Source: Anthostomella pinea
Lineage: Eukaryota > Ascomycota > Sordariomycetes > Xylariales > Xylariaceae
DNA length: 64,000 nucleotides
Assembly: GCA_963556695.1 (NCBI GenBank)
Contig: CAUWAG010000007.1
Location: 682,001-746,000 of the forward strand
Direction: 5' to 3'
Both the position numbers and the translations under genes were made by a program. Of this stretch, positions 44,209 through 57,070 are shown in pieces. The notes under the pieces were generated by a model. It was not told the DNA's origin. It saw only the letters and a program-made list of their open reading frames with translations, and ran no database searches. Positions within the stretch are counted from its first letter, which is position 1. The number at the start of each line of letters is the position of its first letter.

Positions 44209-46009
44209 TCACGTAGTAGCAAACCGCAGCGGCCCCGACCAAATCCTCATCGCCTTCCCCTTGACCATAAGCAGCACAATCAGCAGGAACGCCGCCGCGC
44301 ACACCGCCGCCTGAATACCAAAGCTGACCCTCGTGCCCGAAGCCTCGGCCCAGCGGACCTGAAAATAACTAACCACAAACCCTCCGAGCGTCCGCGAGTT
44401 ATTGACCCAGGCCGAGACCTCGCCCGAAGCCTCAGGGTAGCAGTCGAGGTTATACGACGAGACGGCGACAGTGGTGATCATGATGCCGAACGTGTACAGG
44501 CCCCACGACACCGACGTGGCCATGTAGTGCCAGCCGTTCTCGAGACACTGGCCCAGGAGAACGAGCCCGACCACCATGAAGGGCAGCGCGACGGCGATGG
44601 CTCGCAGCCGAGCCTCGGGCTCGAAGCGCCCGTTGTGCGCGCGGATGTACTGCTTTGCTAGCATGTCGTGCAGCCAGTGGCCGGCGGTCTCGCCTAGGAT
44701 CACCGCGACGACGGGCGTGAAGTAGAAGAAGCCGATCTGCTTGGGTCCGAAGCCGTAGAGGGGCGCTAGGAAGATCGAGAGCGTCGTGTTGATGCCGACG
44801 ACCCATGCGAATGTCTGTGATGGTGTGAGTGCGTTGTGACAGTACATGGTGAGGTACGGGAACTTACCAGGAAGTAGTAGCAGCACGAGATCAAGACCAC
44901 GGGCTTGGTGAGGGCGAGAAGTGGACGCATGCAAGCCTGGCTGATCGTGTTCCGTAGGTGTCGCGACTTCCACTGGGCCACTCCCAGGAGTCGTGTAACG
45001 CGCGTGCCGCTGTCAGGTTGCTCCGCCTGGGGAATTCTGCGATCATAGAACGTCTCCTCAACTAACAGAATTGTAAGAGCGAGGCCGAGGGCCGTCTCAG
45101 CAGTATAGACCCAGAATGGAGTCGGCCATGGCTTGGTGGCAATCTGGAAAGCTGCGAGCAGCGGGCCAAGATACGGGCTGATAACGAAGAAAGACCTAAG
45201 ATCATGATCAGTCTGAGGCTTTGTGATTAAGTGACCAGGAATACACACGCCCAGATGTTGATCTTCCGTGCGCGCTCGTGAAAGAAGAACATGTCCTGGA
45301 TGATGATCAATCCGTTGACTTGCGACACCGTCGAGAAGAAGCCGTTGAGGATGCGAGCTGTCTCGAACGACTCGAAGTTTGTTGCGGCAGCACACCAGGC
45401 TGCGGTAGGGAGGGCGACGACGAGGAAGTAGAACATGACCGGCAGTCGGCCGAAAAAGGCACTGAAGGCCACAACTACACCCTTGTCAGCATCAATGCCA
45501 GCTGCAAGGGTCTGCAATCGCCTCTTCGGGTTGACCTTACCGAAGATACCTCCAGCTCCCAGCATGAACACGTTGCCGACCTGCGAGGCATTCACCTCAT
45601 CTTCGGTCATGTTCCATTGCCTATATCAAATATCAGCGACTCTTCATATAATAAGAGAGTGTTGGACAGCCATGAAAGGTACTCACGCAGCCTGTGGAAG
45701 CAGAGTAACCGCACCAGTCGCCGAGCCATAGTCAGGCAGAAGCGCGCAAAATGCGACAACCGCCAAGATGATGTTCTTCTTTCGTTGACTCCAGTTCAGC
45801 GGATCGGCAGGGTCGTCACTAGGCCGTGGAATTAGGCGAGTCCGGCCATCCTTTGCGAGCTTGACTGCGCCGCCGGCGGCGGCGGCATCCTCAACGTCGA
45901 CCTCGTAGCCCTTAGCTTCTCGGTATTCGTGGATGCCTTCGTCCTGGGAGCTGCTGTCCACGGCTTGGACGGGGTCCGTGACGGGCTGCTCCTTCTCGGT
46001 GGAAGCCAT
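44209..46009 (-). CDS. MFS transporter, DHA1 type (12 spans)
   Basis: Five exons (45687-46009, 45541-45620, 45249-45474, 44868-45195 and 44209-44814) join in frame to 520 residues. All introns are 53-66 nt with standard donors and acceptors. The N-terminal tail carries the family phrase DPADPLNWSQRKKN before the first span. FGRLPVMFYF, the ARILNGFFSTVSQVNGLIII helix, ARKINIWASFFVISPYLGP and LLVEETFYDRRIP are typical of fungal DHA1 transporters near polyamine and HOL1-like carriers. The second half reads GWHYMATSVSWGLYTFGIMI and NNSRTLGGFVVSYFQV. It is a plasma-membrane proton-coupled carrier, substrate unknown. It is intact, unlike the other two MFS genes in the window. Confidence 0.85.
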
Positions 46010-47392
46010 GTTGGCGGAAGAAAGACCGCAGGATGTGGAAGAGATAATTCGGAAAAAGGTTCGTGACTTGCGGTGAATGTAGACAGAGATTGTTCGTGTG
46101 AAGGAATGGTGGGGGTGGGTAGGGGGTACACCCTACAGGGTGACCGGGGGTTTACGTAGGTACCTTAGGCTCCAAACCGCCAATAACACATGCCCTTCAC
46201 CGTCTTTGTTGGATGCAGCCCTATATCCGACGCCAAGTACTAGGATGCCAGCCCAGTAGAATCTTAGATTGGGCGGATATGAGAGTACTTTACGTGGTGT
46301 ATGCAGTTGGATCAAGGGTGTGAGCTGATTGGTGAACCTCGAGCCGAGAGCGAAGCCGTCTGACAGCAGGAGGCAGAAGGCGGCCCGGATCTCATCATCT
46401 TACGGACCATACATATCGAGATCACCGTCCACTCTGCCGGGCTCACATACCGTTTCTGAGGCTCTGCCACGTCTGGACTACCAACTGCATAGAAGATCCC
46501 TGTGTTCCACAGGATCTCGTAGTGTCATCGACCCCAGGAAGGATCCAATCTGGCTGCATGGCCCGCATGGTGAAGCCCTGACCAGCTCGTAAGGCCAAAT
46601 GCGTGGGAACGCAGGGATGCCTACGGGGCAGGCGGAGGAAGCTGATGTGACTGCTGCAACGGTAGATGTATCTCGGCCTTGCCATTGGGGGAGCTTCCCC
46701 GCGACGACAAGCTTTGGGATGCGGGGAGGGAGTGCAGGACTGCCGATGTAACCCTGTGGATTACTAGTCACATCTGACAAACCGCTTTGTATGCAACGGC
46801 GCGGCGAGGCATGTAGCGGTGGTATGTGATTGTACTTCGACCCAAGCCGGAGGTTCAACCCGGAGACGAGTCCGGAAATCGGCTATCTGACAGCCAGTCT
46901 TGTCACATCGTACCGAAGAATGAACACAGGCACCAGAAGATGAGCTCTACTCCGTGCGATATCCTTGAAGTTGCGATACTGCTACCTAGAATATGTATGA
47001 GCGACTTTTGTAACAGGCTCACTCAATAGTGTGGCCAACGCTACTCGAGGCTGGACCGATGGGAATTAAGTATACCGACCCAACACCGGATCACCGGAAC
47101 AGATTGAGGAGCAAACATCTGGGTAGGGCCGCGAGATCTCGACTGGGCGCGCCTTGGGGGATCGGGCCGCAGTCCTGTATGTCAGAAGATGCTGTGCGAC
47201 ACGACCGCGATACCTTAATGGGAAGCAACCTTACCTAGCAACCCGCATCACACTCGCGCATGTATCCGTCAGGCTTGCAAGCAATGGGTTTTCTTCGGTG
47301 AAAGCGCGGTTGTCGACCGAAGAAATGCAAACAGCGCGCAGGCCTTCCTGAGCGTGTGCGGTACGACGGGCCCCCAGAACTGGTCGTCGATG
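46010..47392. other. intergenic, nothing recognised
   Basis: About 1.4 kb containing the upstream region of the DHA1 transporter and the 3' flank of the antiporter. Frames are short and without family features. Confidence 0.45.
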
Positions 47393-49350
47393 CTACTGAA
47401 CACCCCAAGCCCCAAGGACATTCCGAGCCCCCCTCGGGCCAACACTAGCCTTCTCAAGCTTCTTGACCCTCTTAACCAACAGTCCAACACACAGCGGGCC
47501 TACGATCGTGCAGAGGAATATGGCCCAAGTCACAATCAAAAAAAGCTCTGAAGCGTCCGACTCGCTTTCGTCTGCTCTGCGGAATATGCCCTTACTCTCG
47601 GCCACAGAAGAGATCAGAAACCCGATCTCACCGCGGGCTACCATGGCGAAGGCCATGATCGCAGACGGGTAGAGGGAGACGGGCTTGGCAGGCAGCTTCG
47701 GTGCGTGCCGTTCTCCTTCTGCCGTTGGGTCCGGCGGCGCTGTTGCGTCGGTTGTCTGCGTTGAGCTCATCTCCGTGGCTTCGGGCGAGGCTGCGCCAGG
47801 TTGAGAAGCAAGACCGTGACCATGAGCAGCCGCCGGCTTTGGCTTCGACTTGGAGCTCCGAGGCCGAATCCTAGAGGAGATTTCGTGATACCGAGACGCG
47901 ACGAATGAGCGGAACACCTTTCCCAGGCTGCCCATAGACACCGGGAGCCGTACAAGCCACAACCCGCAAAGAAGCTTGCCGACCATCATGAGCACCGTGT
48001 AAATCATGCCACGCCAGATGACCTCCCCGGAGAACATCTTGGATACCGGGATGGAGAATCCAATGGATGCCTTTGACGTATTAGTGTATCTAGTCCTCCT
48101 TGATCTTATATCTGCGGGGATGGGCAACCCACAAAGAAGAAAGGCTTGAGAACGCGATTCTCAGCCTGCGAATAGTAGAGCTCATATATCTCGTGCCCAG
48201 TATACCGCGAGATCTTGGATACGGGTTGCGCTGTCGCTGTTGCCGAGCCGGGAGTTTCAGGAGTAACAGCATCTTCAGGGAGTCGAGTCTCTCGATCTCC
48301 ACTCGCAGACGTGACCTCTTGCCCAGGAACACAAGCGCTCGCAGGCTTTTCATCGTCACCACCACGCTGCGCATCCCACCAACTCACCAGGACGCCAGCG
48401 ATATAAGCCGCCAGCAGCACCGACACGCCCGCATAGCTCGCGGCGACCACAAGCGCGATCAGCAGGAGCGTCTGCACCACGAAAGCCGCCTCTTTCATCC
48501 TGAAAACCCGCCAGACCCTCGCCTCCCCCTTTCCACCCTTCCCGCCATCCTTCCCTCTCTTACGATCAAGCACCCGCAAGCCCGGCCGAAGCAAGAACCG
48601 GCACACCACCGGAACTGCAACCGCAAACGCAAGCGATACAAAGACAGGCCTAACGACCGTCGTAGGCGCGATCTCCTCCGCACCACCACTCCCAGCGCCC
48701 TCCCCAAGACTGCTGATGATCTGCACCATGACCAGACCGACGACATCATCCATCATAGCCGCCGTGCTCAGCACGCTGCCGAGCCGCGTGGCGGAAAGCC
48801 CGCTCGTGCTGAGCACCGTGAACGTCGTGCCCAGACTCGTGGAGCACAGCGCTGCGCCGGCAGCGAAGGACTAAGGAACGGACACTCGCGAGTCAGCAAG
48901 TTCACCAACACCAACTAAACCAAGACGAGACCAACGAGAAGAGTTAGCATAACCACGAACCTGCAACCCACTCGCGCCCCCCAACTTCCCCAAAACAAAA
49001 CTAAACCCCATCGGCATCACCACCCCCGTCCCCGCGACGCCCACCGCGAGCCCCAGATCCTTCCACAGCCTCCGCACATCCGTAGCGAGCCCGCCCTCAA
49101 AAACAACAAGCACCAAGCCCAGATACCCTAGCCCGACGACGGCCTCCTGCACCCCAGCGCCAGCGTCAGAAGAGAGCCAGCGCGCGCCCGGCGCGCCCCA
49201 CGCCGTGCCGACCAGCACCTGCCCCACGAGCCCGCAGTACAGCGCGCGGTCGAGGACGGCGTTGACCATATTGAGGGCCAGCAGGAAGGAGGCGAGCACG
49301 AGGGTGTACGTGAGCGGGGGCTCGTGGTACGGCAGGGATGAGGGGGCCAT
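47393..49350 (-). CDS. CPA2-type Na+(K+)/H+ antiporter
   Basis: Three exons (48961-49350, 48133-48870 and 47393-48070) join in frame to 601 residues. The introns have less usual donors (GTTCGT at 48960, GTGGGT at 48132). The start is MAPSSLPYHEPPLTYTLVL, placed at the ATG directly before the first span. About 11-12 spans can be drawn. AAGAALCSTSLGTTFTVLS and TAAMMDDVVGLVMVQ, with its paired Asp residues, are the ion-binding core of the CPA2/KefB-like exchangers. SAIMAFAMVARGEIGFLISS and LFLIVTWAIFLCTIVGPLC close the transporter. Two hydrophilic loops are acidic or Ser/Pro-rich. It probably exchanges K+ or Na+ for protons in plasma or internal membranes. It is intact. Confidence 0.85.
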
Positions 49351-50303
49351 GAAATGTGTTGAATACAAGGGTCAATTGATGAGTGTATTATGATGTTGTG
49401 ATGAGCATTGTCTATCTGTGTACGAGTTTTCAGTACTAGTTTTGCCCTGGTGGCTGGTCGCAGTCTAGTGCGCTGTCCTCCACGTGACATGGTCAGTGCA
49501 TGGCCCAAATGGTGCGCTCGTATCTGACAAAATGGGTACAGACAGGTCTTATTACTGCAGCTGTGCAGCTGTACAGAGAATGGGCGGGGGTGGGGTTCGA
49601 GAAATATGCGTAAGGGAGCCGATGAAGAAACCGGGCTGAGTCTTCTTGGATGGTTCCACTTGGGAATGCGGCAGGCCCAGCATTTTTGGTGATGCTTGCT
49701 TGGCGGTCACAGTAGTTTCGCCGAAAAGGTAGGCCCATTTTTTCGAACGACATGCCATGCCATGGCAAAGACACATATATACTACACGCCCGTACGGGCT
49801 CAGTCGGTACAGAAGCGTTCGTGAGGAAAGATGAGTGATAATTGATACACGCAGCCTCCATCTAAAGGCGGGTCTTTGGTCACGTTACACTGGCAATACA
49901 AATAGAAGGGCTAGCTTGTGCCCACCAGCCTCTATATATTGATACATACGCCGGGATGTGCGAGGACGACCCTTGACCAAGCGGCCTTCAACTCACACAC
50001 CCGCTGTACAAACATACAAGTGTAATCATCTCCCCTAAACGCCGTAGAATGCTTCCCTTCACCAAGCAGTCATATGCCGCTGTTTTAGCGCCGGAATGGT
50101 ATCGCCCCTCGCCAATCAATACAGACCTCATGCGTGTAACATCCGAGTCCTTAATCATGAACCCTCTCGCCACCGAGTTCATTAAGAGTGTGAAGGAGAA
50201 GGTGGAGCCTCAACCGAGGCTGAAACTGCAATGCCGCCTCAACATGGCCGAACGTCATTACTGCCCCTGCCGGGGAATAGTCATGAACTGCTCACCGATC
50301 TGT
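49351..50303. other. intergenic, nothing recognised
   Basis: About 950 bases between the antiporter start and the NOT1 stop, carrying the antiporter promoter and the NOT1 3' flank. No coding family or repeat was seen. Confidence 0.45.
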
Positions 50304-53300
50304 TTAGACGGTCAGTTTGACGTCTGTCTGGGACAGAAAAGCCAAACCTACGTCGCGGTCCGCTTTGATGAACGGCTGCTCAAAGAACATGTACTTTTCG
50401 TTCTTGGTCAGCTCCACGATGATCGACACGAGGCCCCATGGCTGCGGCCAGAAGCCCGCAAATCGCTCCAGCAGAATGCGAACAATCTGTTGCCGAATAT
50501 CCGCTTCCTCAGGGTCGTTGATATCCTGCCCAAAGATGTCAAGGATCACTAGCGTGAAGTATTCCGTCAGAGCACCAGGCCATCGAAGTCGGTCCACAAT
50601 GCTGAACAGCAGGAAGTAACGGCTCTCGGGCGACAGTTCATGCACCAGAAGTGACAGCGTGGCTACGTCGGTGGACCCGGGCATGAACAAGTTCATTTCC
50701 TGCCGCCGCCTCGACACCGCATGATGACCAATAAAGGCGACAATGTCGTCAATGAGCTGCGGATCGACAGTGAGCCGCACACCGCCAAACGTGGTCGCAT
50801 CTGCATCTCTCCTATTGATGGCATGCGTGAGGTGAGCAATGGCGTCTTCCGAGGGGCCATCTTGCATCAGCTGCTCGAGGACTTCCATCATGCCTGCTTC
50901 TCTGAGGGACGAGAACACTTGGCGTTGACTAGCAACGCCAGATTGCGGCACCTGCGAAAGGGCTTCTTCGGCCTCGGATCGGGGGCTGCAGTGGAGAACA
51001 ATGTTTCTCAACTGCTTGCAATGAGGCGCAATGCTGCCGCAAATCTGTATGGCATTCGCCGCCACGTAATCAGGATAGTCGTGGGACAAGACCACCAGGA
51101 GCTTCATGGCCCCCCGGTACCAATCCTTGGTGACAGTTGCTACCTCGACTACCTTCATGAGCTCGCAGAGATGTCTCATGACAGACTGAACGATCTTGGT
51201 GTATTGCGGCCAGCCGCGCTTTGATTCGAGCATCAGTAAGCTTGGCAGGAACTGTCTGTGCGATATGAGATTGAGCCAGCTGAAAGAGAAGCCTGGGTAG
51301 CGTTCCGGTCCGAGGGGAAGTAGAATTTCCGCTAGGCGCATCAGATAGTCCTCTCGGCAGGACTCCAGTCCCTCCACAAACATCCTATCAGCACTGTGCA
51401 TCAGCATTGAGAAGAGGCGGAAAAAGATGGGCTGATTGAAGTGTTCGCCCCTGGTGACATGGTGGTGATTGAGGAGCACAGCGAAAAGTGCCATGACCGC
51501 CTCCAGAATAGGGAGAAGCCCAGCCTTCGGGTCATCAAACTCAGCCGCGCTTTCCTGGGCGAAGATGGTCACCAGCTTGATAATCGAATCCACGGGAACG
51601 AGACACTCGCTGCTACTACCCCCTTGAAGTATGATCTGGTCATAGTGGAGGATTGACACATCGATGGCCCTCCGTAAGAAGACTAGGAAGTCGTCTTTGC
51701 CCTTGATAACGCCTTTGCTCCGCACCTGCTTCACGAACGCCATCTGTGCCTTGTCAGACGCGTTGGGGTTGCCGTATAAGCGCACCCACTCGTCAAATAC
51801 GTAGTCGAACTGCTCTTGACGTTCACTGTCAACCTCTGAGCCTCGACTCTGCGGCTTCGGCAGGCCAGAACGAAGAAATTTGTTTCTTAGTCTCTGACCT
51901 ACCTCAAGACTTGGCTCTTGGTTGATCCATTCCCAAGCAATTTGGAGACTCTGCACGTAGTCTGTGAATAAAGCAACAGGGCGACCATTGAATATCGTCA
52001 AGTCCAGTAGTTGCTCAAAAAATTCCAGATATTCTTCGTCCCTCTCTGCCAAGACCTTTGCCAGGACTCGGTCGACGTTTTGCAAGTCTAGGAGATCTGT
52101 CGGAAGCAGCGCAGAGATCAGAGGGATGTAGAGAATGTTCTGGGGAGGCTCTCGGTAGAACCTGACCTGTACACGATCATGCATTGCAGTGCCAGAACTA
52201 GCCGAGATCTTCAGTATAAGCGCGAGAATGTGGACGAGACTCTCGAGGAAGAGGGTGTTGTGGCTGTGACGGCTGAACAGGAGGCTGCATATTTTGTCGG
52301 CAGCGTACCCAGCAAGGTCCTCTGTGTTCTGCGACGAGAATTTGATGATGAGCTGGGTGAAGGCGTCGACGACATCCAGGATATCATGTGGCTTCGGAAG
52401 ATCAACGAAGTGCTCTTCGCTGGAGCTGTCAGCCGTGTGTTTGAGCTGTTCCAGTAGCTTTGAGATTCTCTCTGTGACCACACGAACATCAATCTGGCCA
52501 GGTTGGGCTGACGGGCGGCCATTAGTCATCCCGGCTTGCGCGTGGGAATACGACAGCTGCGTATTTATATGAGGAAGAGCGGGCGTCTCGTTGGGCGTTG
52601 GAATGTTCGGCACGGAGCTGTATTGATCTTGCAGAACCTCGTTGGCAATGTTCCTTGTGGCATCCGAGGCCGAAGGCGCATGCGTACCAACGGCTTGGGT
52701 GGTACTCCGTGGCTGCCTTGCAAAGTCGTCGTAAATGGCCATCTGTTCCGCATTCAAGCCTGTCATGCTAGGAGAAAGCTTGTAAGGGTGGGGGATGGTC
52801 ATGGCCCATCGACTCAGGCTGGAGTCGACGTAGGGCTCGTTCGGCCGCTGCACACGATGACGACGTCGCTTCTCGTATTCGTTCGATATGATCTCCTCAA
52901 TCTCGGGCAACGCGCGCTCTTCGGCTTGCTTTTCGATGATGCTGCACGCCAGGTCAAGATTTGAATTGACACACATGATGATCGTGCCTTCGGGCAGACC
53001 CTGGGGCAGGTCATTCGCTGCGGCCCGTAGATAGTTGGTGATGTTTGCTCGCAGAGGCTCCTTGCTAGTAACCTGGGCCAGACTACCAGCTGTTGCTTTA
53101 ACCATGTTTACGGCTGCCATGCGTAGCTTGTTCTCATCAGGCTCGGTGGCAAAATCCTTAGTTATCATCTGATGCGTACTTATGGCTGCGATAGTAACGG
53201 ATCTCTCAACGACCGGCTGGATGATATCGTGCAAAGCCTTGGTCACCGCGCTACGGACCATGTCATGTAGACGGGCAGTACTCACAACCATCTCGTTAGT

Positions 53301-56300
53301 CGGTGGGATCGACAACATGGGACTGACTTCCGGAACCGAGACAGGAATTGGATGTGGTGACAGACCAGGAGCCACAACGCTTCCCAGGCCGTTCAGCGAG
53401 AGATCATCGAACTGCTCCACTGGCGGCATCGGCACCTCGCTCAAATCCTCGAATGGCTCACGGTCCTGAAGCTCCTTGGAAGGTTCGATACTCTTGTGAT
53501 CAAGGCTAAGGTCCTTGCATAAGACCTCGATTTCGAACTTCTGGTTGAGCTTCAAGTCGGCGTGGTGGTAAAGTTCAATGAGAAGATGAATAATATCCAT
53601 CAACCACGGGTTTGGTGGACGGAAGATTGTTGACCTGGCAGCCTGAATAAGAACCTTGCAGACAAAGGGCACCACAACAACTAGTCTCTTGGTGTCATGC
53701 GCCTCAATGAGAAGCTGCTTGAATGCAATGTTCTTGTGTTTGATAGGTTGATCCCGGGCTATCGTCAGCAGTCCGAGCCAGCCCCCGAGGTATTTGAGGT
53801 GTGTCCTGTCGGTAGAACTCTGCATGGTACTCTCGGCGTTGAGCATACGAGCGACACTGATGTATGTTTGCCTCAATACTTCGGACCACAAACCCTGATG
53901 CTGGAAAAGCCTAACAAGGTCCAGGTACACCTGATGGTAGTTGGGTTGCATCTTGGCTCGTTCTTCAACAAGATGACTGGCAAACCACTGCTGATGACGG
54001 TCGTCCAAAAGCCCGTACAAATCTGCGAACGTGGACTGGAGAGAGGTCGAGGTTAGGTTGTTCAGCCCGAACTGGATCCGATCTTGGATATCGACAACAG
54101 GCTCCTCGAAACTAACGCCGGGCCTTGGAGGGTCGATAGTAATTGCTGAGAACGGTGCAAAGGACGGCGCATGTACCTCGGAGCCATCAACAGCCACGCT
54201 CAGCAATGCCTCAGTCTCCACATGGTTGGCTGGTCCATTACCGTTCTGAGCACGCACCCTTCCCTCCTGGTCTTCGCGGACGACCTCTTCTGCCTTCATC
54301 CACGGATCCGTGTCACGCAAGCCTTGGACTTGCAGGAGTTGCTTACAAAATCCTGGCCACTCGCGAAAGCGTAAGAGTAACTGCATGAGAGCTTGGAGTC
54401 CGAACTTATACATGGGATCCTTGTGGCTGTAGTCTCTAACGGCTTCCAGGATCATGCCGAGTCCAACCTTGAGTGGAAGCTCAGAAACGAGCTTACGAGA
54501 GATGATACCGCCGAACAAGACAGCCGTAGTAGCCAAGGCTTCGAGTGGGTAATCAATGAAATGCGGATATTCTTCGAAAAGTCCATGGATCATACAGGCG
54601 AAGATGTCCTGCTCCAAGGGATCTCGGGATTGTTTGTAGTCCTGGAGCTTTTGTACGATGACCTTGACCTCAGTATCATTGCCATACATCTTCTTATAGT
54701 GTTCCTCCATCTTAGCAACGGCGCCGGGTGAGAGTGCGTGGCCTTCTTTTCCGTTGGCATCGATGATATCGTCATAGCCTTCTCCATAATTGATAAGTCG
54801 CGGGTAGGCGGTGATACACGCACGCTGAGCCATGATGAGCTGTGGGACAGGGCCCCTTGGCAGGAAGTCCTCGAGAATCTGGAGCATGGCAACGACTGTT
54901 TTGAGGTGGAGCGCAGTGCTTGGTATCGGTACTGGTTGCACTTCTCCAGCCTTGGCCTTCTGCAGTTGAACCTCTTGGTTTGCTTTTATCAGCAGAAACT
55001 GCAGCAAAGATTGCGCGATCGACGGGCTTCTCTCAGCATTGTTGCGGGCCCAATCGGATAGGTCAAGCCGACCTTCAGCATGTGCCAGAGCAGCCAGGTC
55101 GTAGCCAAATCCGCTGGGTGAGTAGACTAGCTCATCCAACCAGTCGTGTTTGATGACATGTTCAAATATCACTGTCAGGTCCGTAGGCTTCTGGCCATGT
55201 GCCTCGATGAGTCTGGTAACGACCCAGGCTCTGTCCTTCCTCCACAAGCTGTCCAGAACGAAGTCGTGGTGTTCGGAACGGCGATGCAGGAAGTTGCCAA
55301 ATAGCGATATCAGTGTATCGGTGGCCATTTGGGGCCATGGCTTAGGAACCCCAAAGGCTGAGACGATGAAAATATCGAGGTTCGGAACGACGACCTGCTG
55401 GAACAGTCGCTTGGCTTCAGCGCTTTGCGACGCGTGCAACGAATGCAGAGCAACATGGAATATGGCTGATAGGGCAGGCCCAGAGACGAGGGGGTGCTTG
55501 ACAGCGACAGCAGCTCGTTCACGAACTTCTGCGTGCGACTGGGCATACTCGTCAAGGGTGAAGGTTGGTCGGAGGCCGGGAATGGTACTGGCGTCGAGTT
55601 CGTCCGGCGTTAGAGATGCGAACGCGCAGATGAAAGACAGCTGCGTCTCCGCGTTTTCCCAACGCGAGCCACCCCACAGACACTGTATGTCAAAGTTTGG
55701 TGATTGATCGTCGTGGGCTTGCGCGACTGGCAGCAGTGCACTGTATAGTCGCAGAAACTGTTCAGAAGACACGCGCACGTCCCGCTGATCGAAGTATGCT
55801 ACTACATCCTCCCAGTTGAAGGTCGAAGGCAGAACGCGCCGAAGGGCAGCAACCAATACAGATGGGTTGTGCCGGTAAGTGGTGCTGACAGTCGTGTAGG
55901 TCAGGGCGGCAGAAACTTGCTCTTCACTCAGTTGGATGTTACCCGGCCGGTTCTGCAGGTAACCCAAACAAGTGTCTTCGTCACGCGTGAAGTCTGCCCC
56001 TGTTCGCTGGATATAGAGCGCCAACGCATTCGGTGGCTTCTCACCCAGCACTCGTATCAGGTCCAGAGCAGCCAGCACCTCCATTGGGGGGGCTTGATCT
56101 GGTTGTGACCAGCGCGACTGGACCTTTTGACTGAGTTCGTGCTTAGCGGCCGAGTTGAAGTTGGGGGGATGGCCCTGAATATATCGGTCGACAATGGCTG
56201 CGATGAAAGCCGGGGTCAGGTCCGAGTGATCACCAAAATCCGGGCGCGAGACGATGTTCACGAAGGTAGGAAAATTGGTGGAAAGAATAGCGTCGGCTGT

Positions 56301-57070
56301 AGTAATCGAGTGGTCAGTCAGTTAATCTTCTTCGGAGACTGAAGCTGGAAAATGGAAGCAAGCGGTACCTTTTGTCTTCAGATCCGAACGGGATCCAAAC
56401 TTGAACGCCAATGCCAATATTGTCTTCTCCAGAGCATCAAGTTTGAAATGTTCCATGAAGGTGGAGAGATCGAAATCGCGGAATATGTCCTCGTTTGCGG
56501 TCTCGATGGACTCGGCTATCTTGGCAGCTTGGTCGAGGTCGTGGGAAATCTTGGACATCTCGCCAACGAGGAGCGAGTAGTTGCCCGGGTTAGCGGTCGA
56601 CCGACTGAGGCTGGGAAATATTTGGGCGGCATTCCCGGCCACCAGCCGGGTGAAATATTTGGAGAAGACTTCCATGCCGTGGTCATCGAGAAGCTAGAGA
56701 TGGGGTTGGCAGCGTCAGAAGCAGGATTTCGGGCGAGAAGTGAGGCGGAAGAAAAGAGAAAGAGGATATGTTAGCTGGCAGCGGGATGGAGACATACCTT
56801 CTTCAGCTGGTCGATCTGCAACTCGAACTTGGCGCGGTCCTTGTCCTCCTTGATTGTGCTCAACAGAAGGTAAACCTGGGCGACGACGATCTTGGTGAGG
56901 GAGTTGGTGTTACCCGTGGTCGGGCTGCTCGCACTCGGGCTTGCGCCAGCACTCAGAGGGCCAGCGTGTGATGGATGGGGGGAATGTGTGAAGCCTGTCT
57001 GCAGACTATGTGCAGGGACAGGCGAGAAGTTTCCAGATCTTGAATGGGACGGAGGCGGCGGGGGGACCAT
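50304..57070 (-). CDS. NOT1: NOT1, scaffold subunit of the CCR4-NOT complex
   Basis: Three exons (56798-57070, 56369-56693 and 50304-56296) give 2196 residues, close to the roughly 2100 of yeast Not1. The introns (56694-56797 and 56297-56368) rejoin in frame. The start is MVPPPPPSHSRSGNFSPV, chosen because upstream codons lie in a G/A-rich tandem repeat. HEAT-like helical repeats fill the N-terminal half. A MIF4G-like CAF1-binding region lies near the middle (LLYGLLDDRHQQWFASHLVE and on). The CNOT1 central domain follows (VRSAVTKALHDIIQPVVERS), and the conserved Not1 C-terminal domain carries LLVHELSPESRYFLLFSIVD. The complex deadenylates mRNA and represses transcription and translation. The long, unbroken reading frame shows that base quality is good here. 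Confidence 0.95.

Noticed and set aside
45476..45540. Reading the DHA1 transporter straight through 45475-45540
   Set aside because: The stretch is open but breaks the conserved GGIF-VVAFSAFFGRLP sequence, and it has proper intron ends.
49351..49368. Start of the antiporter upstream of 49350
   Set aside because: The upstream codon is not ATG. The ATG at 49350 precedes the first membrane span directly.
50304..57070. Many plus-strand open frames inside the NOT1 gene
   Set aside because: They overlap a 1985-codon conserved frame and have no family features, so they are shadows.
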